Source: CAVLDP01 sp963661945
GTDB taxonomy: Bacteria > Bacillota > Clostridia > Lachnospirales > Lachnospiraceae
DNA: 64,000 bases
NCBI GenBank assembly: GCA_963661945.1
Contig: CAVLDP010000004.1
Span: forward strand, 1-64,000
Direction: 5' to 3'
The position numbers were made by a program, and so were the translations under genes. Positions 18,128-25,317 of this stretch are shown one piece after another. Positions within the stretch are counted from its first letter, which is position 1, and every line of letters begins with the position of its first letter. A model generated the notes under the pieces. The model did not search any database and was not told the origin of the DNA. It saw only the letters and a list, made by a program, of their open reading frames with translations.

Positions 18128-19600
18128 ATGGCAACAATTATCGGCGATGGAATCACATTTGATGACGTATTACTCGTACCTCAGTATTCTGAGGTAACCC
18201 CAAATATGATCAACCTAAAAACCCACTTAACCAAGTCGATTGAGCTTAACATTCCTATGATGTCTGCAGCGATGGATACCGTTACAGAGCATCGTATGGC
18301 TATTGCAATGGCTCGTCAGGGTGGAATCGGTATCATCCACAAGAACATGTCAATCGAACAGCAGGCTGAAGAGGTTGACAAGGTAAAGCGTTCCGAGAAT
18401 GGCGTTATTACAGACCCATTCAATTTAGGACCTGACAACACTCTTCAGGAAGCAGATGAGCTCATGGGCAAGTTCCGCATCTCTGGTGTACCAATCACAG
18501 AGAATGGCGAGCGCAATGGCAAGCTGGTCGGCATCATCACCAACCGTGACCTCAAGTTTGAAGAGGATTACACCAAGAAGATCAAGGACAGCATGACCTC
18601 TGTAGAAGATGGCCTGATTACTGCCCCAGTTGGCATCACTCTAGAGGAAGCCAAGAAGATTCTCGCTTCTGCTCGTAAGGAGAAGCTGCCAATCGTCGAT
18701 GAGAACTATAACCTTCGTGGTCTTATCACAATCAAGGATATTGAGAAGCAGATCAAATATCCTCTGTCTGCCAAGGATTCTCAGGGTCGTCTTCTCTGTG
18801 GCGCAGGCGTTGGTATCACCGGCAATATGATGGAGCGTGTAGAAGCCCTCTACAATGCACATGTTGATGTCATCGTTATGGATTCTGCTCATGGACATTC
18901 CAAGAACATTATCGAAGCTGTACGTAAGGTTAAGACCGCTTACCCAGACCTTCAGGTAATCGCCGGCAATATCGCAACAGGCGATGCTGCCAGAGCACTG
19001 ATCGAAGCTGGCGCAGATGCAGTCAAGGTCGGAATCGGACCTGGTTCAATCTGCACCACTCGTGTCGTTGCCGGAATTGGTGTTCCACAGATTTCTGCAA
19101 TCATGGATTGCTACAATGTTGCCAAGGAATATGGCATACCAGTAATCGCCGATGGTGGTATCAAGTATTCCGGAGATATGACCAAGGCTCTCGCTGCTGG
19201 TGGTTCCGTATGTATGATGGGTTCCATGTTCGCAGGCTGCGATGAAGCTCCAGGTTCCTATGAGTTATATCAGGGACGTAAGTACAAGGTATACCGTGGT
19301 ATGGGTTCCATTGCTGCCATGGAAAATGGTTCTAAGGACCGCTACTTCCAGGAAGGTGCAAAGAAGCTGGTTCCAGAAGGCGTAGAAGGTCGCGTTGCCT
19401 ACAAGGGTTCTCTCGAAGACGTTGTCTTCCAGTTAATCGGTGGAATTCGTTCTGGTATGGGCTACTGTGGTTGTCCTACAATCGAGGAACTCCACGACAG
19501 AGGCAAGTTCGTCAAGATCTCTGCCGCATCTCTGAAGGAGTCACATCCTCATGATATTCACATCACAAAGGAAGCTCCAAACTACTCTGTAGATGAATAA
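18128..19600 (+). CDS. guaB: IMP dehydrogenase
   Basis: Oxidises IMP to XMP with NAD+, the committed step of GMP synthesis. 490 residues from the ATG at 18128, which has GTGAGG six bases upstream and gives the usual MATIIGDGITFDDVLL start; an upstream ATG at 18077 falls inside the promoter. A TIM barrel is interrupted by two CBS domains (about 95-210). Catalytic Cys309 lies in GPGSICTTR, and the flap motif YRGMGSIAAM follows. Single-gene transcript between its own promoter and a strong terminator. Purine relatives in the window are purL and apt. Confidence 0.98.
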   Translation: MATIIGDGITFDDVLLVPQYSEVTPNMINLKTHLTKSIELNIPMMSAAMDTVTEHRMAIAMARQGGIGIIHKNMSIEQQAEEVDKVKRSENGVITDPFNLGPDNTLQEADELMGKFRISGVPITENGERNGKLVGIITNRDLKFEEDYTKKIKDSMTSVEDGLITAPVGITLEEAKKILASARKEKLPIVDENYNLRGLITIKDIEKQIKYPLSAKDSQGRLLCGAGVGITGNMMERVEALYNAHVDVIVMDSAHGHSKNIIEAVRKVKTAYPDLQVIAGNIATGDAARALIEAGADAVKVGIGPGSICTTRVVAGIGVPQISAIMDCYNVAKEYGIPVIADGGIKYSGDMTKALAAGGSVCMMGSMFAGCDEAPGSYELYQGRKYKVYRGMGSIAAMENGSKDRYFQEGAKKLVPEGVEGRVAYKGSLEDVVFQLIGGIRSGMGYCGCPTIEELHDRGKFVKISAASLKESHPHDIHITKEAPNYSVDE

Positions 19601-19612
19601 ACCAAAAATAAA

Positions 19613-19651
19613 AGTCCTGTCTATGAGAAAGCTCATAGGCAGGACTTTTTT
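19613..19651 (+). terminator. Terminator shared by guaB and the convergent PAP2 unit
   Basis: A 15-bp stem (AGTCCTGTCTATGAG with CTCATAGGCAGGACT, one G-U, loop AAAG) followed by seven T on the plus strand. On the minus strand the same stem is followed by TTTATTTTT, so it can serve both directions. Confidence 0.92.
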
Positions 19652-19673
19652 AATATCATTATTTATCCTATCA

Positions 19674-19922
19674 TTATTCATCTCGAAAGAAACTAGCCAG
19701 GATATCAAAAATACACCAAATTGCTCCAACAGCCGTTGAAGAAAGGAATATCTTAAGCAAATCCAGGAATAGTCGCTTAAGTGTCCACGCATTGTCAATA
19801 TAACACCAGTAAAGATCTCTGGCCGGACGAAACAGAAGCCAATAGCCGCCCAGATATAGCATCATAAAGACACCTAATAAATTAATAAGAATAACCAGTA
19901 ACTTACGAATACTCTTCTTCAT
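19674..19922 (-). CDS. Small two-helix membrane protein of unknown function
   Basis: 82 residues with a basic N-terminus (MKKSIRKLL), a hydrophobic helix at about 8-30 containing LGVFMMLYLGGYW, a short polar loop and a second helix at about 58-75 ending in FFRDE. I do not recognise a named family, although small proteins with the G-G-Y/W signature near the first helix are familiar from Lachnospiraceae. It follows the PAP2 gene after 23 bases and is probably co-transcribed with it. Confidence 0.6.
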   Translation of the reverse strand: MKKSIRKLLVILINLLGVFMMLYLGGYWLLFRPARDLYWCYIDNAWTLKRLFLDLLKIFLSSTAVGAIWCIFDILASFFRDE

Positions 19923-19945
19923 ACTATTCTCTCCAAATCAAGCAG

Positions 19946-20467
19946 TTACATAAGCCCCATGAAGTTCGGCCAATGAATCACAGAAAATCCAATAAATCCA
20001 AAGAGGATTCCAATAAGAGCGCCAAATAGCACATCTCTAATATAATGCACTCCACCAAACACTCGAATCGCACCAAGCATAGCCCCCAGAAACATAAATA
20101 TAGCAGCTGTCCCTGTATCAACTCTTCCGTAAGCCATAGCAATAATAAATATAGAAAAAACATGACGACTCGGAAAGGATCTGCCACAAGTGTCCTTTCT
20201 TATGATAGGCTCAATATTCATTGCCTCGTAGGGTCTCTTGGCATTATAGGATTTCCGAAAAAGACTGACAATAACAAAGCCCACTGCCGGCACCATAATG
20301 CATTCCGTCAGGCTCTCACTCCTAATCGAATATAGATATAGAAGCAATAGTGGATATGCAAGAAATGTCACAATCGTAATAAGCAAATCCACCACATTAA
20401 TAAGATGAACCCCGATCCTGGACCTACGGATTCCTTCATACATTCTAAGATACTTCTCTTCTGACAC
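19946..20467 (-). CDS. PAP2-family membrane phosphatase
   Basis: Integral membrane acid phosphatase of the PAP2 superfamily, probably acting on a lipid phosphate or pyrophosphate. The three motifs are present: K-x6-R-P (KSYNAKRP), P-S-R-H (SFPSRHVFS, the usual PSGH with R) and S/A-R-x5-H-x3-D (IRVFGGVHYIRD). Five or so hydrophobic helices span the rest. The reading frame is open to an ATG at 20512, but that lies inside the terminator of the upstream CarD-type gene. A GTG at 20467 with GAGGAG (20475-20480) seven bases ahead is a much better start and gives 173 residues. Confidence 0.82.
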   Translation of the reverse strand: MSEEKYLRMYEGIRRSRIGVHLINVVDLLITIVTFLAYPLLLLYLYSIRSESLTECIMVPAVGFVIVSLFRKSYNAKRPYEAMNIEPIIRKDTCGRSFPSRHVFSIFIIAMAYGRVDTGTAAIFMFLGAMLGAIRVFGGVHYIRDVLFGALIGILFGFIGFSVIHWPNFMGLM

Positions 20468-20483
20468 AATAGATCTCCTCAAC

Positions 20484-20512
20484 AAAAATGTGCTGCCAAA
20501 GAAGCAGCACAT
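20484..20512 (-). terminator. Intrinsic terminator after the CarD-type gene
   Basis: A perfect 9-bp stem ATGTGCTGC/GCAGCACAT (20489-20497 and 20504-20512) with T5 on the minus strand. It precedes the GTG start of the PAP2 gene. Confidence 0.8.
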
Positions 20513-20543
20513 TCATAGTAATATAAAAGCATCAAGAATTCAA

Positions 20544-21086
20544 TTATGCATTCGCAGCCATCGCACAGTACTTCTTACACTCGGAAGTAAGATTCTCATA
20601 GAAGGTAGTCTGAACCTCAGACATCTTCTGATCCAGTGCAAATGCCATCTCTTCAAAAAGCTTCTTACCAGCCACCTGAAGGACCTTCTCATCGGAAGAC
20701 ATCACCTTCTTGCCAGCGGCAATACGCATCTGCTTGCGAAGATATACGGTCTTCACAACACCAGCCAGAGGCTCTGGATCAAAGAGAGCAATCTCCTCCT
20801 TGAACTTCTCCTGGCGAATACGATCATTCTTCTCATGAATCACTTCAAGTTCCTCTACATGATTCAAAAGTTCCTGAATTTCTTCCTTGGACTTCACATC
20901 ACGGATTCGAACCTTAGCACCTTCTATCGGAGTAATCACCTGGCTGCCATCCTGGAAAACAGGCTGCAGAAGATAATACATCTTCTCAGAACCTCTCCCC
21001 TGTAATGCCATCTCTTCAATTGCTGCAACCTGGCATACACCAGCGCTCTCATGCATCAAATAATCTCCGATTTTGTACTCTCTCAT
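20544..21086 (-). CDS. CarD/CdnL-type transcription regulator
   Basis: 180 residues. The N-terminal 60 form a CarD/TRCF RNA-polymerase-interaction domain (YKIGDYLMHESAGVCQVAAIE, YYLLQPVFQDGSQVITPIE), followed by an all-helical charged C-terminal part as in CdnL proteins, which bind the polymerase beta subunit and promoter DNA. It has its own terminator, and only weak promoter-like sequences lie upstream (TTGATT, 17 bases, TATTAG on the minus strand near 21125-21155). Target genes are not indicated by context. Confidence 0.88.
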   Translation of the reverse strand: MREYKIGDYLMHESAGVCQVAAIEEMALQGRGSEKMYYLLQPVFQDGSQVITPIEGAKVRIRDVKSKEEIQELLNHVEELEVIHEKNDRIRQEKFKEEIALFDPEPLAGVVKTVYLRKQMRIAAGKKVMSSDEKVLQVAGKKLFEEMAFALDQKMSEVQTTFYENLTSECKKYCAMAANA

Positions 21087-21253
21087 GCTATCACCTTACA
21101 ACTTTCTAAAAACGCGGAAAAATCACCTAATACTATATTACACCCTATCAATCAAAAAATGCATGACTTTTTTGACATAAAATTGCTTTTTGTCAAAAGC
21201 AATTACACACTCTGCTCAAAAATGGGAATTGTATTATTCCAGAAAAGAAAAGG

Positions 21254-21276
21254 AAAAAGGCAGCCTTGCGGCTGCC
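21254..21276 (-). terminator. Orphan intrinsic terminator, minus strand
   Basis: Perfect GGCAGCC/GGCTGCC stem with tetraloop GCAA and T5 on the minus strand. No minus-strand gene ends here. A possible promoter (TTTACT, 17 bases, TACAAT ending at 21321) about 60 bases upstream would give a very short transcript. Confidence 0.7.
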
Positions 21277-21304
21277 TGAAAAAAGAAAAAAGATTACTCA
21301 ACAT

Positions 21305-21333
21305 TTGACTGTCTAAAGGTATTGTACTATTAT
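21305..21333 (+). promoter_or_regulatory. Promoter of the LysR-type gene
   Basis: TTGACT (21305-21310), 17 bases, TATTAT (21328-21333), 71 bases upstream of the ATG. Confidence 0.7.
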
Positions 21334-21350
21334 GGATAAATGAAGTAAAG

Positions 21351-21376
21351 TTCAACTTATTCACTTTTCAGTTGAA
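21351..21376. promoter_or_regulatory. Candidate LysR autoregulatory operator
   Basis: Inverted repeat TTCAAC (21351-21356) and GTTGAA (21371-21376) with a 14-base spacer; a further GTTCAAT lies at 21381-21387. It lies just downstream of the lysR promoter, as expected for autoregulation, and has a T-N-A interior typical of LysR boxes. Confidence 0.45.
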
Positions 21377-21404
21377 TCTAGTTCAATAACCACATGGAGG
21401 CATT

Positions 21405-22277
21405 ATGACATTATTATCTTACGAAATATTCCAGACAATTATTGACCAGGGTTCCTTTGCAAAGGCTGCTCAGCTTCTGCACCTAACCCCTTCCGCGGTC
21501 AGCCACTCCATCTCTTCTATGGAAGAAGAAATCGGCTTCCCTCTCTTCATCCGTAACAAAAGTGGAGTACAGCTCACCAGTGCTGGAGAACAGATTGCAC
21601 CACATATACAAAAGACCGTATCTGCTAACAATAACCTCATGCAGGTAATCTCCCAGATGAACGGCCTGAAGACAGGAACCGTTCGCATCGGTTGTATCAA
21701 CACCGTATGTCTGACCTGGATTCCACCTATCATCCGTAATTTCAAGGAAGAATTCCCGCAGATTGACCTGGAAGTCTATCAGGGTTCCTACACTGATACT
21801 GTTAACTGGATTCGAAATGGTGTTATCGATATCGGAATCATCTCAGAAGCCGCAAATGATAACCTGCCATTTATTCCGCTCTACCAGGATCCTCTCGTCT
21901 GCGTTACCCCAAAAGGCTATATGCCAGAGGGCACTACATCCATCACGCCAGATCAGCTAAAGGATCAGCCCTTTGTAATCCAACAGGAATCCTGCGATAG
22001 AGATATCATTTCATTTCTGGATAACTACCACCTGTCCATTCGCGCCAACTGTCATATCTTAGATGACCAGTCAGCCATGGCTATGGTAGAATGTGGTTCA
22101 GGAATCAGCATTATGCCAAAGCTCTTTCTCGAAAGCAGCAGATGCAACGTAGATGTCTATCCAATGGAGCCAGACCAGCATAGAACGCTTGGAATTGCCT
22201 GTCTCAACAAGGAATTCTTATCACCTGCAGCAAGAGAAATGATTACCTGCATCAAAGATTATATTGAAAGCTTATAG
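21405..22277 (+). CDS. LysR-family transcription regulator
   Basis: 290 residues, the usual family length. A winged helix-turn-helix at 4-62 (FAKAAQLLHLTPSAVSHSISSMEEEIGFPLFIR) and a periplasmic-binding-protein-like effector domain from about 90 to 290 (TVRIGCINTVC, GVIDIGIIS). GGAGG lies six bases before the ATG. It is followed after eight bases by a HAD hydrolase on the same strand, probably in the same transcript. The effector is unknown. Confidence 0.93.
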   Translation: MTLLSYEIFQTIIDQGSFAKAAQLLHLTPSAVSHSISSMEEEIGFPLFIRNKSGVQLTSAGEQIAPHIQKTVSANNNLMQVISQMNGLKTGTVRIGCINTVCLTWIPPIIRNFKEEFPQIDLEVYQGSYTDTVNWIRNGVIDIGIISEAANDNLPFIPLYQDPLVCVTPKGYMPEGTTSITPDQLKDQPFVIQQESCDRDIISFLDNYHLSIRANCHILDDQSAMAMVECGSGISIMPKLFLESSRCNVDVYPMEPDQHRTLGIACLNKEFLSPAAREMITCIKDYIESL

Positions 22278-22285
22278 GAGATAGT

Positions 22286-22942
22286 ATGACACCTGATATT
22301 CACGCAGTCCTGTTTGACATGGACGGAACAATTACAGACACTGAGAAATATTATAACAAGAACTGGATCAAGGCCGCTCACGACTGTGGCTATACCTCAT
22401 TTACAAGGCAGGATGCCCTCGATCTAAGATCCGGTTATACGGAACTGAATTCTGCACTACTTAAGAGTCGCTTTGGAGAAGATTTCGACTATGAGTTGGT
22501 CCACACCCTATGCGGGCACTTAGTCGATGAAGATCTAAAAAGGGATGGCATCCCTCTAAAGCCTGGAATCTTTGAAATCTTAAACTTCCTACATGACAGA
22601 CAGATCAAGTCTGCCGTTGTAACCGCAACAGGTATTGAACGCGCCACAGCAAGACTGAAATCGCTTGATCTGTATGACCATTTTGATGCCGTAATCTCTG
22701 CTCATTTTGTAGAGAAAGGCAAGCCAAATCCTGACCCATATCTCTATGCCTGCCATGAGCTTAAGGAAGATCCCAAGAACTGCTTTGCAGTAGAGGATGC
22801 GCCAAATGGCGTACTATCCGCCTATCGTGCAGGCTGCAATGTCATCATGGTACCAGATTTGTCTGAACCAGATGACGAATTAAGAAAACTGCTCTACGAG
22901 AGAGTGGACTCTCTGGATCAGATTAAGAATCTGTTTTCTTAG
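22286..22942 (+). CDS. HAD-family sugar-phosphatase-like hydrolase
   Basis: 218 residues with the haloacid-dehalogenase motifs: nucleophile D11 and general acid D13 in LFDMDGTITDTE, motif II Thr in VVTATG, Lys in KGKPNPDPY, and motif IV AVEDAPNGVLSA. A helical cap inserted after motif I is of the beta-phosphoglucomutase/GPH type. The substrate is probably a small phosphorylated metabolite. The last 20 bases overlap the 3' end of the convergent trmO gene. Located directly behind the LysR gene. Confidence 0.88.
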   Translation: MTPDIHAVLFDMDGTITDTEKYYNKNWIKAAHDCGYTSFTRQDALDLRSGYTELNSALLKSRFGEDFDYELVHTLCGHLVDEDLKRDGIPLKPGIFEILNFLHDRQIKSAVVTATGIERATARLKSLDLYDHFDAVISAHFVEKGKPNPDPYLYACHELKEDPKNCFAVEDAPNGVLSAYRAGCNVIMVPDLSEPDDELRKLLYERVDSLDQIKNLFS

Positions 22943-23624
22943 CATTATCTAGTGGTATCACATCATTTACCGTGATATGGCTACCATCCGCAGTAAATAC
23001 AATATCATATCCACCATAAGCCAGCCGATATTCTCTTCGCTGGCTTATTTCATATCCTGGACGAGGATCCTGCTTAAGAAGTGCAATTGCGCCAGGGCGC
23101 TTCTCCTCTTCCATTCGATGGAGCAATTCCTCTGGAAATGTAAGAATAATTTCAGGCTGGCAGTACTGATCTGTAAAGCCAGAGCGAACCCCCACATGGG
23201 AATCACTGTATTCCAGATAGGGCTTAATATCATAGATGGGACTCCCATTCATAAGGTCAGCCCCTGTAACATAAATCCTTGGGCCGCCCTCTGCCTGAAG
23301 ATCAATCGCTCGAATCCGAACCGAAGACAGACCAATCGCATTTGGTCGATATGGAGATCTGGTTGCATAGACTCCCATCCTTTTCTTGCCACCAAGCCGC
23401 GGAGGCTTTACCGTAGCTGAAAAAGGCTTCTCATGATTCTCTGAGAAGCCAAAAATAAGCCATAAGTAGTCATAGTCGGAAAGACCGCGAAGTGCCTCTG
23501 CCGGTCCATATGGTCCGTCGAATACAATGGCACTTACCACTTCTTCTACAAGTCCACTCTGTCTAGGAATACCAAACTTATGCGTATAATCATTTTCAAT
23601 GTGTGCAATCTGAACGAGATTCAT
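22923..23624 (-). CDS. trmO: tRNA N6-threonylcarbamoyladenosine methyltransferase (TrmO/TsaA type)
   Basis: Methylates t6A37 of certain tRNAs using S-adenosylmethionine. 233 residues beginning with the conserved IAHI-x10-FGIPRQSGLV pattern. The beta-barrel core carries YDYLWLIFGF, MGVYATRSPYRPNAIGLS and GADLMNGSPIYDIKPY, hallmarks of the TrmO family. The stop of apt lies eight bases upstream, so the two are co-transcribed. The 3' end overlaps the convergent HAD gene by 20 bases. Confidence 0.92.
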   Translation of the reverse strand: MNLVQIAHIENDYTHKFGIPRQSGLVEEVVSAIVFDGPYGPAEALRGLSDYDYLWLIFGFSENHEKPFSATVKPPRLGGKKRMGVYATRSPYRPNAIGLSSVRIRAIDLQAEGGPRIYVTGADLMNGSPIYDIKPYLEYSDSHVGVRSGFTDQYCQPEIILTFPEELLHRMEEEKRPGAIALLKQDPRPGYEISQRREYRLAYGGYDIVFTADGSHITVNDVIPLDNAKKTDS

Positions 23625-23631
23625 CGCTCTC

Positions 23632-24156
23632 CTACTTACCAGGATACTTCACAACAGAATCTACATCATACTTAGAGAGCAGGGCTCTACCATTTAATCC
23701 CTCAAGCTCTAAGAGGAAGAGAACCTTCACAACTTCGCCGCCAAGCTCCTCAACAAGCTGACAAGCTGCTTCCATTGTTCCACCTGTTGCAATCAGATCA
23801 TCAATCATAACAACCTTCTGACCAGGCTTAATGGAATCCTTGTGCATCTCAATAGTTGCCGTGCCATACTCTAAGTCATATTCCTTAGATACAGTCTCAG
23901 CAGGAAGCTTGCCTGCCTTACGAACCAGGACAAATGGCTTATTCATAGCATATGCAATTGGTGTACCAAAGATAAAACCTCTGGACTCCGCACCACAAAT
24001 TACATCAAAGTCTACTCCATCGAGCTTCTTCATAAGCTCATCAATAGCGAGATGAAAACCTTCTGCATCCTGAAGAACAGTCGTTACATCGCGAAACATG
24101 ATTCCCTTCTCTGGGAAATCAGGAATTGTTCTAATATAATCTTCTACCTTTTTCAT
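23632..24156 (-). CDS. apt: Adenine phosphoribosyltransferase
   Basis: Purine salvage: adenine plus PRPP gives AMP. 174 residues, normal length. N-terminal IPDFPEKGIMFRDVTTVL, the GAESRGFIFGTPIAY substrate loop and the PRPP-binding motif VVMIDDLIATGGT are all present. Leads a two-gene transcript with trmO. The leader contains a perfect 16-base palindrome (24184-24199). Confidence 0.97.
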   Translation of the reverse strand: MKKVEDYIRTIPDFPEKGIMFRDVTTVLQDAEGFHLAIDELMKKLDGVDFDVICGAESRGFIFGTPIAYAMNKPFVLVRKAGKLPAETVSKEYDLEYGTATIEMHKDSIKPGQKVVMIDDLIATGGTMEAACQLVEELGGEVVKVLFLLELEGLNGRALLSKYDVDSVVKYPGK

Positions 24157-24183
24157 ATCTGCTCCTTATAAATCTAATACTTA

Positions 24184-24199
24184 CTGAGAGATCTCTCAG
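24184..24199. repeat. Perfect palindrome in the apt leader
   Basis: CTGAGAGATCTCTCAG, 16 bases, fully self-complementary, 15 bases downstream of the apt -10 and 28 bases before the ATG. The position fits an operator or an RNA hairpin. Confidence 0.6.
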
Positions 24200-24213
24200 C
24201 AGAAACCTATCAT

Positions 24214-24242
24214 ATTATGCCTTCATCTTCTCATTTATTCAA
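24214..24242 (-). promoter_or_regulatory. Promoter of apt
   Basis: On the minus strand TTGAAT (24237-24242), 17 bases, CATAAT (24214-24219). Confidence 0.6.
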
Positions 24243-24291
24243 GTAGATTCCATAAGATATAGACAAATAGATGAAGTTGTAGGCATGGATT

Positions 24292-25020
24292 CTAATGTCC
24301 CTTTGGCACTCGATATAGCATATCCTTTTCAATCGTTCGATCTTCTATCGCAAGATAGATAAAGAGAGATAAGAGACAAACTGTGCTAAGCCAGATTGCA
24401 CGATATGCAATGTGAAGGCATGCCACTGTACAAAGCGTTGCTCCAAGAGTAAACATAAGAAGCATACTTCCATGTTTCTTAATTTTAAGGAGTGCAGCCT
24501 TGTCATTATTTCTAATGTACTTCACAAGATTGCTTCCAAACTGTCTTATATGATTGGTGCAAAATGTAGTAGCCATCGGCGTTCCTTCGAACTGACGGAA
24601 GGTATTAAACTGCATAGAGCATATAAAATTAAGTGCCACCTGCGTAATCTGGTCTGGAGAGGAAGCCGGAAGAAATCCAAGCACTATGGTTACTACCACT
24701 TCAAATCCAATAAGAATGGTATCCCAGCGAAAAATTCCAAGCTTCTTAACGCTCGAGGCCAGAACCTCCGACACAACTGCGCCAAGGAAATAAGCTCCGA
24801 TAGGGATAAGATAATATGCAGCAGCAAGGAACTTTCCTCTTCCCAGTTCCATGGCAAATAATACAAGATTGGCAGTCTGCGCATTGCAAAAGACGCCACC
24901 TCTTAAGTTATAGGTGTAAGCGCCAAACATACCTGCAACAAGCATGAGTCCAAGGAAGGTCCAACGGCTCTCGCAGGCTAAGTATTTTCTCTCCTGTGCT
25001 ATATCCTGATTATTATTCAT
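24292..25020 (-). CDS. YoaK-type (DUF1275) membrane protein
   Basis: 242 residues from the ATG at 25020, with about six hydrophobic helices and the family features GAYTYNLRGGVFCNAQTANLV near the first helix and FNTFRQFEGTPMATTFCTNHIRQ in the middle. DUF1275 proteins are poorly characterised membrane proteins with distant resemblance to transporters. Three in-frame ATG codons (25062, 25038, 25020) exist. The last two each have a GAGGTGAT-like ribosome-binding site; 25020 is preferred because it removes a charged leader. Single gene, divergent from the EAL gene. Confidence 0.82.
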   Translation of the reverse strand: MNNNQDIAQERKYLACESRWTFLGLMLVAGMFGAYTYNLRGGVFCNAQTANLVLFAMELGRGKFLAAAYYLIPIGAYFLGAVVSEVLASSVKKLGIFRWDTILIGFEVVVTIVLGFLPASSPDQITQVALNFICSMQFNTFRQFEGTPMATTFCTNHIRQFGSNLVKYIRNNDKAALLKIKKHGSMLLMFTLGATLCTVACLHIAYRAIWLSTVCLLSLFIYLAIEDRTIEKDMLYRVPKGH

Positions 25021-25071
25021 CAAATCACCTCGTTCCATCTCTATCACCTCTAACCAAATCAATCAAATTCC

Positions 25072-25101
25072 TGCAAAACAATGCAAAAAGATGCAAAAAA
25101 A
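25072..25101. repeat. Three 10-base direct repeats of TGCAAAA type
   Basis: TGCAAAACAA, TGCAAAAAGA and TGCAAAAAAA follow each other with an exact 10-base period between the YoaK-type start and the divergent EAL promoter. A-tracts in helical phase suggest curved DNA or a tandem protein site. The 246-base region also holds a GGCAA/TTGCC hairpin at 25120-25134. Confidence 0.55.
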
Positions 25102-25253
25102 TGAATAAACTTTCAAAACGGCAAAAAAGTTGCCATTCACAAGTATTTGTGGATTAGTCCCTTCATCCATAGCTTTTTCCAACCACATATTGTAGCACAA
25201 TTTATTCATTTGAAAAGACTAAGTAAAAATGTCAGAAAACAAGCCGACTTTTC

Positions 25254-25282
25254 TTGTTTCTCTTCTTTTATTTTCTTATAAT
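25254..25282 (+). promoter_or_regulatory. Promoter of the EAL gene
   Basis: TTGTTT (25254-25259), 17 bases, TATAAT (25277-25282). The leader is about 30 bases and contains a small TAGGG/CCCTA hairpin abutting the AGGGGTGA ribosome-binding site. Confidence 0.75.
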
Positions 25283-25317
25283 CAAAGTAGGGTTTTTCTG
25301 CCCTAGGGGTGATTATT

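Larger units (their letters stand above)
21087..21404. other. 318-base divergent intergenic region rich in inverted repeats
   Basis: Between the CarD-type and LysR-type genes. It contains a perfect 10-bp hairpin AATTGCTTTT-TGTC-AAAAGCAATT (21181-21204), an overlapping dyad TTTGACA/TGTCAAA, an orphan minus-strand terminator (21254-21276), the lysR promoter and the TTCAAC/GTTGAA dyad. Open frames across it are low-complexity and I do not call a gene. Confidence 0.6.

Noticed and set aside
19541..19798. Minus-strand open frame across the guaB terminator
   Set aside because: It overlaps the guaB 3' end and terminator and the in-place 82-residue membrane protein frame, with no ribosome-binding site.
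20465..20512. ATG start at 20512 for the PAP2 gene
   Set aside because: It lies inside a terminator stem; the GTG at 20467 has a proper ribosome-binding site.
21051..21308. Plus-strand open frame of 85 codons upstream of lysR
   Set aside because: It overlaps the CarD-type start, the hairpins and the orphan terminator and encodes a low-complexity basic peptide.
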